Source: a virus
Direction: 5' to 3' (one strand)
Virus record (IMG/VR): IMGVR_UViG_3300027573_000098
Span: 1-27,086 of that record
DNA length: 27,086 bases
Shown here: piece after piece, positions 1 to 5,795 of the stretch
How positions within the stretch are numbered: position 1 is the first letter of the stretch
Layout of the letters: each line of letters starts with the position of its first letter
Translations under genes and position numbers: made by a program
Notes under the pieces: model-generated
Told to the model about the DNA's origin: nothing
Database searches by the model: none
Seen by the model: only the letters and a program-made list of their open reading frames with translations

Positions 1-132
1 TTACGATTAGATGAAAACGGGGAACCTAACCATGTAAAAGCCAGTAAAAAAGCCATTTTAATTTATGCTGATGAAATAGAAAAATACGCCCCTGATTTAG
101 CGGCAAATTTGCGTGAACGTTATAAAATTTAA
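1..132 (+). CDS. C-terminal end of an unidentified protein (5' partial)
   Basis: The first 43 codons are open in frame 1 and end with TAA at 130-132. The visible tail is hydrophilic and probably helical and ends in LRERYKI. It shares the direction and leader style of the next gene, which starts 21 bases later behind an AAAACACATAAAAAAACACG-type stretch. Nothing in the visible part identifies a family, and the start lies outside the window. Confidence 0.6.
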   Translation, partial: LRLDENGEPNHVKASKKAILIYADEIEKYAPDLAANLRERYKI

Positions 133-153
133 AACACATAAAAAAACACGACA

Positions 154-564
154 ATGAAAAAAGGATTTTGGAACTACACCCAGCCGATTAATTACACCGT
201 TTGCCTGGTGAAAATTTTACCAGTGGAAAACCCAGTGGGCCATTGGCAGAATGCTTTTATAGGGGAGGAAAGGCAGGCCGTTTTAATTTACCACCAGGAT
301 TATGAATTTTTAATTGATAATTCCGATGGGTACGGATTAAAAAAAATTTATGCTGGTGGGGGCCCCGATAGTTACAGCGCCCACCTGAGTAATTATGAAA
401 TACTGGGGCCAATACCGGAAAGCGAATGGAACCAGCCCGATGAAAAACGCCACCGGGAAAACCAAAAAAAAGTTGATGCCTGGTTAGAGCAACAGAACGG
501 TGAAGAGTTTAAAAAAATAAAGGCATTAAGGGAGGCCGCAAAACATTTAAAATTTGATATATGA
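154..564 (+). CDS. Hypothetical protein, 136 aa
   Basis: I do not recognise this protein. The N-terminal two thirds are rich in aromatic residues and glycine (an AGGGPDSY stretch near residues 67-74), which suggests a beta-rich fold. The last 45 residues are highly charged and probably helical. The ATG follows an A-rich leader with two ACACxA stretches and no Shine-Dalgarno site. The end overlaps the next start by four bases (ATGA), the usual sign of translational coupling. It opens a run of five closely packed genes up to 1673. Confidence 0.75.
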   Translation: MKKGFWNYTQPINYTVCLVKILPVENPVGHWQNAFIGEERQAVLIYHQDYEFLIDNSDGYGLKKIYAGGGPDSYSAHLSNYEILGPIPESEWNQPDEKRHRENQKKVDAWLEQQNGEEFKKIKALREAAKHLKFDI

Positions 565-752
565 AACCACATAAAAGCTGGGATGATGCATGGCAACTAT
601 ATAAACAAACCAACGAATTTAAAAACGGTACCCCATTCGGTTTTTACGTTTGGGTACAAAAAAAATATTCCCTAACGCCATTAATTAAGCCAGCCCCAGG
701 AAGCCCGGAAGCAATGGAAGAGGCAGTTAATACATTAAACATTGATTTATGA
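561..752 (+). CDS. Hypothetical protein, 63 aa
   Basis: This small, soluble, Trp- and Lys-rich protein starts inside the stop of the previous gene (ATGA overlap) and ends in the same way with the next one (ATGA at 749-752). The two four-base overlaps in the main argument that it is real and made by coupled translation. No domain is recognised. The middle part (GTPFGFYVWVQKKYSL, about residues 23-38) may form a short hairpin. Confidence 0.65.
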   Translation: MKPHKSWDDAWQLYKQTNEFKNGTPFGFYVWVQKKYSLTPLIKPAPGSPEAMEEAVNTLNIDL

Positions 753-1078
753 TAACCAGCCCGTTTAAATTGACACCATTAAGCCCCTGGGAACTATTAC
801 AGCGGCAATTAATGGCACTGAGGTTAGAAGTACCAGGGGTAATTGTGGATGAAATACAGGCCACAATAGGAATAGTATTATTTCATGAAAGAAGAAACGC
901 ATTTGAGGCAGCCAGGGAAACACACGAAAAGGCCACCGGGTACCTGGAATATTTTAACGGGGATAATGGATATTTTAACCCCCCTAAATTTAAAACATAC
1001 GATGATTATTTAAACCATATAAAAACAAAACAAAATGAAAGCAGCACCGGAAAAACACAGATTGACCCAGGCCCATAA
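749..1078 (+). CDS. Hypothetical protein, 109 aa
   Basis: The start overlaps the preceding stop by four bases. Residues 10-65 look helical and amphipathic, and the C-terminal 25 residues are polar and rich in Lys, Thr and Ser, probably disordered. It has no Cys pairs, membrane segment or recognised domain. The next gene starts one base after this stop (TAAAATG), so the run 154-1475 is probably one transcript. The function is unknown. Confidence 0.65.
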   Translation: MITSPFKLTPLSPWELLQRQLMALRLEVPGVIVDEIQATIGIVLFHERRNAFEAARETHEKATGYLEYFNGDNGYFNPPKFKTYDDYLNHIKTKQNESSTGKTQIDPGP

Positions 1079-1079
1079 A

Positions 1080-1475
1080 ATGGCCAGGAAAGTAAGCCCC
1101 AGTTTATTAACCACCAGGGCTGATGGAAACAATGGATTTTTTTTAATCCCACATTACAAAATTGATGATTACATTTTGGCCTGCATGTGCAGTGATGGCA
1201 AAGGCATGGATGAAGTTTGGGAGCATGTGAGTGTAACCCTACAGGATGGAAAAAAGATGGTTAAAAGGTGCCCCACCTGGGAGGAAATGGTATTTGTAAA
1301 AAACCAGTTTTGGAACGAAAACGAAACCGTTATGCAGCTGCACCCGGCCCAGGCTGATTATGTAAATAACCATGATTACTGTTTGCATTTATGGCGGCCA
1401 GTTTTCCGGGAAATACCCACCCCCCCAGCTGAATATGTAGGGATAAAAAAAATGGTGCCCAAAGATTTTGCATAA
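1080..1475 (+). CDS. Conserved phage protein of unknown function, 131 aa
   Basis: The order of motifs, WEHVSV (residues about 46-51), PTWEEM (about 66-71), a VMQLHP stretch and YVNNHDYCLHLWRP near the C-terminus, matches a small protein family I know from many phage genomes with no assigned role. Identification is from memory of this motif order. I chose ATG 1080 because it lies one base after the upstream stop and gives 131 residues beginning MARKVSP. An in-frame ATG at 1035 would add 15 residues and overlap the previous gene by 44 bases. The next gene begins directly after its stop (TAAATG). Confidence 0.75.
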   Translation: MARKVSPSLLTTRADGNNGFFLIPHYKIDDYILACMCSDGKGMDEVWEHVSVTLQDGKKMVKRCPTWEEMVFVKNQFWNENETVMQLHPAQADYVNNHDYCLHLWRPVFREIPTPPAEYVGIKKMVPKDFA

Positions 1476-1673
1476 ATGGGCAGGCCCCCGAAAATTGAAA
1501 ATTTGAACCAGGGAAAAATTGCCCTGGTGTACCAGGATGAAATTTTTGAATACTGGGAACAGTACCAAACAAAGGAACAGCGCCGGCAAATTATGGTTAA
1601 CTGGATTATGAAGTACCACCTTTTTTGCCGGCATGACCTTTGCCATTTTTATTTTTTGGTAAAGCCCGGATAA
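1476..1673 (+). CDS. Hypothetical small basic protein, 65 aa
   Basis: The gene begins at the base after the previous stop, as expected for coupled translation. The N-terminus is GRPPK, which resembles an AT-hook core (GRP flanked by basic residues), but one short match is weak evidence for DNA binding. The middle is charged and aromatic. The C-terminus is rich in His, Cys and Phe (HLFCRHDLCHF), which could bind a metal. The function is unknown. Confidence 0.55.
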   Translation: MGRPPKIENLNQGKIALVYQDEIFEYWEQYQTKEQRRQIMVNWIMKYHLFCRHDLCHFYFLVKPG

Positions 1674-1684
1674 AAAACGCGAAC

Positions 1685-2794
1685 ATGCAAACAATAAACA
1701 ATTTTACCAATACCATTGGAATAAATAAAAGTATTGTTATCAATTATGATGATGTAAGCAGGATGATTGATTTTTGTAATGATGAAAACAAAGCCACCAG
1801 TAAAGATTTTTATGATTGGTATTTAAAAGAAAAACCTGATTTATTTACAAAAACAGGCCTGTTAATAGTTGATAATATTTTAGGCAAAGAGCAGCGCAGT
1901 GTAATAACGTTTGATTTAACCGACCCTGATAAGGCAATATTTACCACATTTGTTTATGACGACCAAAGTGTAATTTGTAACTGGATATTTAAAAGAATGG
2001 ATAATTTAACCCTGGAAAGCCCAACCTATGAAATAAAATATTTGTCATTAAATAACCTAAAAAAAAACGACATACTATGCCCACCGGATATAAAAGATTT
2101 AATAAAGGAAGCCGTTAATTTAGAGCATACTTTTTATAACAGGCCTGGATTTAGAAGAGAAAGCGCAAAAGGCATGTTGCAACACAGTTTAAACAAAGCC
2201 CTAAAAGATGTTAATAAAATTAATTGCAAAGCCTTTATTTATACTGTTTACGCATTGTTGTATTATGTAAGTAAACAGGAACCGGAAGAAATAACAACAG
2301 CATTTAATAAAGAAATTGAAACCCAGCTGGGTAAGTTTAAAACGATTTATAGATATACTGGGTACGTTGATTTACGGCAATGTAAAACATATAAACCAAT
2401 TATTAAAAAGGAACCTGGGGAGCCCGTTAGAGAATACCAGCGACACATACAAAAATGGATAGTAAGGGGCCATTATAGAAAAAGCAAAACCGGGTTAATT
2501 TGGATTGATGAACATACAAAAGGAAAGGGGGAAATTGAAAACCGGGTTTATTCCACCGAAGATGAAAAAGCCCTGGATTTAACGCCAAAAATTTTTGAAG
2601 TTGAAAGGAATATAAAAAATGAAAGTGATATAAAAGAGGTAATAAAACAAAATGAAGTTTACCAGCCAGCACCACCGCCCCAGCCCCAGCCCCAGCCCCA
2701 GCCAATACCCACACCCCCACAGATTATAAAACAAAACAAACCTGGGATAATAAAAAAAATAATTGCATTGTTTTTAAAATGGTTTAAAGTGTAA
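1685..2794 (+). CDS. Hypothetical protein with proline-rich linker, 369 aa
   Basis: This is the largest gene before the packaging module. Residues 1-290 look like a folded alpha/beta protein. A segment around WIVRGHYRKSKTGLIWI (near residues 259-275) resembles a VRGHYR-type motif I have seen in unassigned phage proteins. A disordered stretch follows with a PQPQPQPQP repeat, then a basic amphipathic end (GIIKKIIALFLKWFKV) that could sit on a membrane. ATG 1685 lies 12 bases after the previous stop. An in-frame ATG at 1640 would overlap that gene and add 15 residues. A terminator-like hairpin follows at 2845. Confidence 0.75.
   Translation: MQTINNFTNTIGINKSIVINYDDVSRMIDFCNDENKATSKDFYDWYLKEKPDLFTKTGLLIVDNILGKEQRSVITFDLTDPDKAIFTTFVYDDQSVICNWIFKRMDNLTLESPTYEIKYLSLNNLKKNDILCPPDIKDLIKEAVNLEHTFYNRPGFRRESAKGMLQHSLNKALKDVNKINCKAFIYTVYALLYYVSKQEPEEITTAFNKEIETQLGKFKTIYRYTGYVDLRQCKTYKPIIKKEPGEPVREYQRHIQKWIVRGHYRKSKTGLIWIDEHTKGKGEIENRVYSTEDEKALDLTPKIFEVERNIKNESDIKEVIKQNEVYQPAPPPQPQPQPQPIPTPPQIIKQNKPGIIKKIIALFLKWFKV
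2681..2704 (+). repeat. Tandem 6-bp coding repeat (CAGCCC)n
   Basis: Four tandem copies of CAGCCC, the last ending in A, encode the PQPQPQPQ linker of the 369-residue protein. The repeat keeps the frame, so copy-number changes would only alter linker length. Confidence 0.85.
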
Positions 2795-2844
2795 TTATTT
2801 TTTTACATTTAGTTTCCTTTTACTGTATTTTTTTATTGGTTAAC

Positions 2845-2876
2845 GGGGCAGGGTTTTAACCCAGCCCCCATTTTTT
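2845..2876 (+). terminator. Rho-independent terminator
   Basis: GGGGC-A-GGGTT pairs with AACCC-A-GCCCC around a tiny TT loop, with one A/A mismatch, and six T follow after CA. It lies 50 bases after the stop at 2794 and only 14 bases before the next ATG. No promoter fits in that gap, so partial read-through must feed 2891-3839. Confidence 0.7.
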
Positions 2877-2890
2877 AAACTATTAACCCC

Positions 2891-3253
2891 ATGAGTGTAC
2901 TGTATTTAACCCTGGATAAAAAATGGTTTGACCTGGTGGCCAGTGGCCATAAGGTGGAAGAGTACCGGGTATTAAAACCCCACTGGATAAGCCGGTTAGT
3001 GTGGCCTGAATACCGACACCTGGAAAAAGAACAGTTAAAGGAACTGATTGAAAAAGGGGTGGAAGTTTTAAAATACCCATATTACAACGCTATTTTATTT
3101 ATTAACGGTTATGATGCCAACAGGCCCAGGGTAATGGTGGAACTGAAAAAAATAACCATAGGCCCGGCAAAGGAAACCTGGCACCCTGATTATTTAGATG
3201 ATGTTTTTATTTTACACCTGGGAAAAATTTTAAAACCTAAATACTACATTTAA
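2891..3253 (+). CDS. ASCH-domain protein, 120 aa
   Basis: The N-terminus reads LTLDKKWFDLVASGHK followed by VEEYR (residues 6-26). This matches the opening of phage ASCH (ASC-1 homology) proteins, with a beta strand, then the K-WFDxIxSGxK-EYR signature. The rest alternates strands and helices and ends HLGKILKPKYYI, within the usual domain length. ASCH domains form a PUA-like fold and are thought to bind RNA or modified nucleosides; the role in phages is not settled. The gene follows a terminator-like hairpin and is followed after five bases by the next gene. Confidence 0.8.
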   Translation: MSVLYLTLDKKWFDLVASGHKVEEYRVLKPHWISRLVWPEYRHLEKEQLKELIEKGVEVLKYPYYNAILFINGYDANRPRVMVELKKITIGPAKETWHPDYLDDVFILHLGKILKPKYYI

Positions 3254-3258
3254 CAGCT

Positions 3259-3516
3259 ATGAAAAGCAGAGCCGATTTTTTAGAACATGACGAGGCAGAA
3301 TGGGAAAACTATTTACTGTTTTACTACAGCCCCCAAATACTGGCAGGAATACTGGCAAACCCATTGTACGCCCAAATAATGGGCAATAGTGTTAATGCTG
3401 ATGAAATAGCCAGGGTTACCAGCGTAGTGGCCACACAGCAGGCCCAGGCCCTAATTGATGTGATAAAAGAAACCATGCAGGCCAATTACCAAACACGATT
3501 AAAAAAAGCAGAATGA
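3259..3516 (+). CDS. Hypothetical helical protein, 85 aa
   Basis: The start is five bases after the ASCH gene and the end overlaps the next gene by four bases (ATGA), so it is part of the same coupled set. The sequence is nearly all predicted helix, acidic at the N-terminus (FLEHDEAEWENYL) and Ala/Gln-rich later (VVATQQAQALIDVIKETMQ). I do not recognise a family. A small helical scaffold or inhibitor would fit its composition, but that is speculation. Confidence 0.65.
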   Translation: MKSRADFLEHDEAEWENYLLFYYSPQILAGILANPLYAQIMGNSVNADEIARVTSVVATQQAQALIDVIKETMQANYQTRLKKAE

Positions 3517-3839
3517 AACCAGGAAATTTTACCATTAACCTAATGCCCCATGATAATTTAGTATGCCCCCACTGCAGGGAAAAAGCCGATGGCGCAGCCA
3601 GCGGGGCAGGGGGGCCCCCCAGGCCTGGTGATTTAAGTTTGTGCGGTTTTTGCCTAAACGTTAGCTTATTTGAGCCCAACGGGAACAGGTTAACACTAAG
3701 GGCACCCACCACAGCAGAAATGGAAGATATTGAAGCCAATGAGCCGGAAATGATGGCAGAAATTAAAAGTATGAAAGCAGATAATTTTCCACTATGGAAA
3801 TATTATTGTATCAACATTGACACCGGCCCGACTAATTAA
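3513..3839 (+). CDS. Zinc-ribbon-like protein, 108 aa
   Basis: Two Cys pairs are visible, CPHC at residues 18-21 and CGFC at 44-47. They are separated by a Gly/Pro/Ala-rich loop, the layout of a zinc ribbon. The remaining 60 residues are acidic and helical (TTAEMEDIEANEPEMMAEIK). The gene starts by ATGA overlap and is the last one before the first of the promoter-operator cassettes. The function is unknown; nucleic-acid or protein binding through the ribbon is a reasonable guess. Confidence 0.65.
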   Translation: MKPGNFTINLMPHDNLVCPHCREKADGAASGAGGPPRPGDLSLCGFCLNVSLFEPNGNRLTLRAPTTAEMEDIEANEPEMMAEIKSMKADNFPLWKYYCINIDTGPTN

Positions 3840-3849
3840 AAAAAAATAA

Positions 3850-3883
3850 TTTGGGTGGAATAAAAAGGTTACACATATATTTG
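3850..3883 (+). promoter_or_regulatory. Promoter P1 with internal dyad
   Basis: TTTG at 3850-3853 and TATATTTG at 3876-3883 fit the Bacteroidota -33/-7 pattern with a 22-base spacer. The spacer holds an imperfect dyad, GTGGAA (3855-3860) against TTACAC (3869-3874). The ATG of the small gene at 3904 follows 20 bases after the -7 box. Confidence 0.75.
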
Positions 3884-3903
3884 TAACACAAAACAAAAAA
3901 GAA

Positions 3904-4104
3904 ATGAAAACAGTAACCGACATTAAAAATTTTATCAACTCATTTAATAACGCATGTTTCAAACGTTATGAGTACAACGAAATAGACGGCCAGGAATATG
4001 TATTTTTTCAGGCCAGCACCTTTGCAAAAAATGGCATAGAGAAAGCATTAAACAGAACTGCAGAAAATAAGGGGGGAAATAACTACAAAGTTTGCCTAAG
4101 CTAA
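3904..4104 (+). CDS. Hypothetical protein, 66 aa
   Basis: This is a single-gene unit between promoter P1 and a terminator. The protein is small and polar with aromatic residues in the middle (YVFFQASTFAKNGIEKAL). It may be distantly related to the product of 4879-5067. Both begin MKxVxD, have an FA-x-x-x-A stretch near the C-terminus, and are followed by nearly identical downstream DNA (4091-4145 and 5059-5109). The function is unknown. Confidence 0.7.
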   Translation: MKTVTDIKNFINSFNNACFKRYEYNEIDGQEYVFFQASTFAKNGIEKALNRTAENKGGNNYKVCLS

Positions 4105-4110
4105 AAAATG

Positions 4111-4132
4111 ACCCGGATAACACCGGGTTTTT
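4111..4132 (+). terminator. Rho-independent terminator
   Basis: ACCCGG (4111-4116) pairs with CCGGGT (4123-4128) around ATAACA, followed by a run of T to 4132. It closes the P1 cassette seven bases after the stop at 4104. Confidence 0.8.
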
Positions 4133-4140
4133 GCAGTAAA

Positions 4141-4176
4141 AAACAAATGTGGAGGCACCACATAAAAAACTGGCCC
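4141..4176 (+). repeat. 36-bp direct repeat, copy 1
   Basis: This stretch beginning AAACAAATGTGGAGGCACCA is repeated at 4493-4528 with one substitution in 36 bases. It holds the start codon and first ten codons of the MWRHHIKNWP reading frame. Confidence 0.9.
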
Positions 4177-4197
4177 TGGTTATGCATACTAACCTAA
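4147..4197 (+). CDS. Possible 16-aa leader peptide (MWRHHIKNWPW...)
   Basis: ATG 4147 follows GCAGTAAAAAACA, the same leader that precedes the gene at 5115, and opens a 16-codon frame ending at TAA 4195-4197. Its first ten residues, MWRHHIKNWP, are also encoded at 4499 in a near-identical 36-base repeat whose only difference (ATA/ATT) is synonymous for Ile. That favours translation of this frame. It overlaps the start of the next gene in a different frame. It could be a coupling or attenuation peptide, or just the remnant of a duplication. Confidence 0.3.
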   Translation: MWRHHIKNWPWLCILT

Positions 4198-4403
4198 CAG
4201 CAGAGGATAAAATTTTTTTAGCAATTGAAAGATTGCTTTGCACCAGTGGCCACCAGGCCTGGCATTTAACCAGTGTGGTGGATGAAGCCAGTAACTATTG
4301 TTATAAAACCATTACTGGTACCATTGGCACCGTAAACAAAAAGTTTATTCAGGAACGAATAAGCGCCGGGTTATACTGGCCCCACCCTGGATATGTAAAA
4401 TAG
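4182..4403 (+). CDS. Hypothetical protein, 73 aa
   Basis: ATG 4182 (MHTNLTAEDKIFLAIERLL) gives a compact helical protein. A GTG at 4149 in the same frame would give 84 residues. I prefer 4182 because the upstream part coincides with the repeated MWRHHIKNWP coding stretch in another frame, and the short frame's stop at 4197 would allow coupled restart. The body alternates helices with KTITGTIGTVNKKFI and ends HPGYVK. No family is recognised. It stops directly at the next terminator. Confidence 0.6.
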   Translation: MHTNLTAEDKIFLAIERLLCTSGHQAWHLTSVVDEASNYCYKTITGTIGTVNKKFIQERISAGLYWPHPGYVK

Positions 4404-4404
4404 C

Positions 4405-4429
4405 ACCCGGTTAACCACCGGGTTTTTTT
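4405..4429 (+). terminator. Rho-independent terminator
   Basis: ACCCGG (4405-4410) pairs with CCGGGT (4418-4423) around TTAACCA and runs into seven T. It begins right after the TAG stop of the 73-residue gene. Confidence 0.85.
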
Positions 4430-4457
4430 ATGCCTGGAAAAATAAATTAAAAATATA

Positions 4458-4490
4458 TTTGTGTGTAATAAATAAATTACACTATGTTTG
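4458..4490 (+). promoter_or_regulatory. Promoter P2 with internal dyad
   Basis: TTTG 4458-4461 and TATGTTTG 4483-4490 are separated by 21 bases. The spacer contains a perfect 7-bp dyad, GTGTAAT (4463-4469) and ATTACAC (4476-4482), with a six-base centre. The dyad ends exactly at the -7 box, so a bound protein should block RNA polymerase. Confidence 0.85.
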
Positions 4491-4492
4491 TG

Positions 4493-4528
4493 AAACAAAT
4501 GTGGAGGCACCACATTAAAAACTGGCCC
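4493..4528 (+). repeat. 36-bp direct repeat, copy 2
   Basis: Second copy of the 4141-4176 sequence, with ATT in place of ATA. Here the MWRHHIKNWP frame stays open and continues into the 88-residue gene. Confidence 0.9.
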
Positions 4529-4765
4529 TTTTTTATGGTTTTATTACCTGTAGTTATTACCCGCAGCATTATGGTTATGGAAACCAAAAAAACCAGGGAA
4601 AATGTTTCCTGCAGTTTTATTGCCAGGTTTGCCGATGGTAGCGAAAAGGTAATAAATACCAAAGCCTGGCAGCCCATTGGATTACTGAAAAAATCCGACA
4701 TTGGCGAAATGGTTTTAAGTAACCAGGTTTGTTGCCTTTATTATAAAGATTGGGCCCAGGTTTAA
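4499..4765 (+). CDS. Hypothetical protein with hydrophobic N-terminus, 88 aa
   Basis: ATG 4499 opens MWRHHIKNWPFFMVLLPVVI, a basic start followed by a hydrophobic run that could be a membrane anchor or signal. A soluble domain follows (ENVSCSFIARFADGSEKVIN) and the end is YYKDWAQV. The start is uncertain. ATG 4499 is only eight bases after the -7 box, nearly leaderless, whereas other P-family genes start 19-30 bases after it. In-frame ATGs at 4535, 4571 and 4577 are alternatives. An ATG at 4484 lies inside the -7 box and is rejected. The stop lies in the loop of the terminator. Confidence 0.6.
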   Translation: MWRHHIKNWPFFMVLLPVVITRSIMVMETKKTRENVSCSFIARFADGSEKVINTKAWQPIGLLKKSDIGEMVLSNQVCCLYYKDWAQV

Positions 4766-4778
4766 CCTGGGTTTTTTT
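4755..4778 (+). terminator. Rho-independent terminator overlapping the gene end
   Basis: CCCAGG (4755-4760) pairs with CCTGGG (4766-4771) around TTTAA, followed by seven T. The TAA stop of the upstream gene is the last three bases of the loop, so a terminating ribosome covers the hairpin. Confidence 0.85.
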
Positions 4779-4815
4779 ATGCCCTAAAAAATATTTTTAG
4801 AAATTAAAAAATAAA

Positions 4816-4848
4816 TTTGGTGGATAATATTAGTTACACCTATCTTTG
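4816..4848 (+). promoter_or_regulatory. Promoter P3 with degenerate dyad
   Basis: TTTG 4816-4819 and TATCTTTG 4841-4848 have a 21-base spacer. The dyad survives only at its ends (GGTG at 4819-4822, CACC at 4837-4840), the weakest of the full-spacing members. Confidence 0.75.
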
Positions 4849-4878
4849 TGGAAACAAAACAGAAAAACACCCCCGATT

Positions 4879-5067
4879 ATGAAAAACGTTAAAGATTTTT
4901 ACAGCACAGAAACTAAGTTAGTAACCGTTTTATTTGAGGTTAAAACGACCGAAAATTTTACAAACATTGCCTGGGTAACGGTACCAGCCTTTGCCGAAAG
5001 GCAGGCAGCAAACCAGGCAGGAATGAAATTAAACGGCCCTGGAAAAATAAAAGCCTTTTTTGCCTAA
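4879..5067 (+). CDS. Hypothetical protein, 62 aa
   Basis: ATG 4879 follows AAAAACACCCCCGATT, the recurrent leader, 30 bases after the -7 box of P3. An upstream in-frame ATG at 4846 lies in the promoter and is rejected. The protein begins MKNVKDFYSTETKLVTVLFEV and ends with a basic, Ala/Gly-rich helix. It resembles the product of 3904-4104 in size and layout and is followed by the same downstream block, so the two units are probably an old duplication. The function is unknown. Confidence 0.65.
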   Translation: MKNVKDFYSTETKLVTVLFEVKTTENFTNIAWVTVPAFAERQAANQAGMKLNGPGKIKAFFA

Positions 5068-5075
5068 GCAAATAA

Positions 5076-5096
5076 CCCGGATAAAACCGGGATTTT
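5076..5096 (+). terminator. Weak terminator-like hairpin
   Basis: CCCGG (5076-5080) pairs with CCGGG (5087-5091) around ATAAAA, followed by ATTTT. It is the duplicated counterpart of the 4111-4132 terminator with a shorter T run, so read-through into 5115 is likely. Confidence 0.5.
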
Positions 5097-5114
5097 GCAG
5101 TAAAAAACATTACC

Positions 5115-5423
5115 ATGAAACTGATTATTACCACCTGCACAGGTACCAAAGAATTTACAGAGATAGAAAGTTTTTTGACCTGGGATGAAACAAACCCCAA
5201 TTTAATAACGGCCTACAGGTTAACCCTGGATAATGGCAACCAGGCAGGAAATACCGGCCTGAATGCTGGGGCCTATTTGTACACGATTTTGGAGGAAATA
5301 GAAGAGGAAAGGGAGGCAGCCGAAAAAGCCGAAATGGAAGCCCAGTTTAAAATTTATAAAAACTACCCTGGTATAAATAACACCAGCCAGGAAGAGCGCA
5401 AACAACAGCAAAAATTAAAATAA
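5115..5423 (+). CDS. Hypothetical protein, 102 aa
   Basis: The first 60 residues look like a small beta-rich domain (KLIITTCTGTKEFTEI). A long acidic helix follows (EEIEEEREAAEKAEMEAQF, about residues 59-78), then a polar Gln/Lys tail. The start lies behind AAAAAACATTACC. The gene is separated from P3 and the 62-residue gene only by a weak hairpin, so it is probably co-transcribed with it. No known family is recognised. Confidence 0.7.
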   Translation: MKLIITTCTGTKEFTEIESFLTWDETNPNLITAYRLTLDNGNQAGNTGLNAGAYLYTILEEIEEEREAAEKAEMEAQFKIYKNYPGINNTSQEERKQQQKLK

Positions 5424-5438
5424 AAAAACACCCCAGTT

Positions 5439-5717
5439 ATGAAAACATTTGCAGCCGTTCACCCATGTTTAGATTTAGGATTTTTAAAAGAAGATTTTAA
5501 ACCCATTTTCCCTGATTTGTACCAGCCAGGGGTAGTGGGAGTGGTATTTGAAAACAACACCGTTAAGTTTAGCCCACTAACCAGGCAAACGGTAATTATT
5601 ACTGGCCCCAAACCACATGCATTTTTGTGTGAAATTTGCGACCAAAAAGGCATTGACCCGGAAACCCTGGAAACCCGGAAAAATACTGATGGCAGTATTA
5701 GCACCTGGTTTAAATAA
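5439..5717 (+). CDS. Hypothetical protein, 92 aa
   Basis: This gene follows the previous one after 15 bases, behind AAAAAAACACCCCAGTT. The middle (GVVGVVFENNTVKFSPLTRQTVIIT) looks beta-rich. Near the end, CEICDQKG carries a Cys pair, but no second pair is present, so a complete zinc knuckle is not supported. It is the last gene before the strong terminator that precedes the packaging module. The function is unknown. Confidence 0.7.
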   Translation: MKTFAAVHPCLDLGFLKEDFKPIFPDLYQPGVVGVVFENNTVKFSPLTRQTVIITGPKPHAFLCEICDQKGIDPETLETRKNTDGSISTWFK

Positions 5718-5741
5718 CCCAGCCCCAGCACCAGCAACACC

Positions 5742-5773
5742 CCCCCCAGTTGAAAAATTGGGGGTTTTTTTTT
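5742..5773 (+). terminator. Rho-independent terminator
   Basis: CCCCCA-GTT pairs with AATTGGGGG around a short A-rich loop and runs into nine T at 5765-5773. It separates the small-gene cassettes from the packaging module, yet lies only 22 bases before the ParB-like start. No promoter is visible between them, so packaging genes may rely on read-through or antitermination. Confidence 0.8.
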
Positions 5774-5795
5774 GCCCCATACCTTTACACCCACT

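Noticed and set aside
4484-4498. ATG 4484 as start of the 88-residue gene
   Set aside because: This ATG is part of the -7 box TATGTTTG of P2, so it lies upstream of the expected transcript start.
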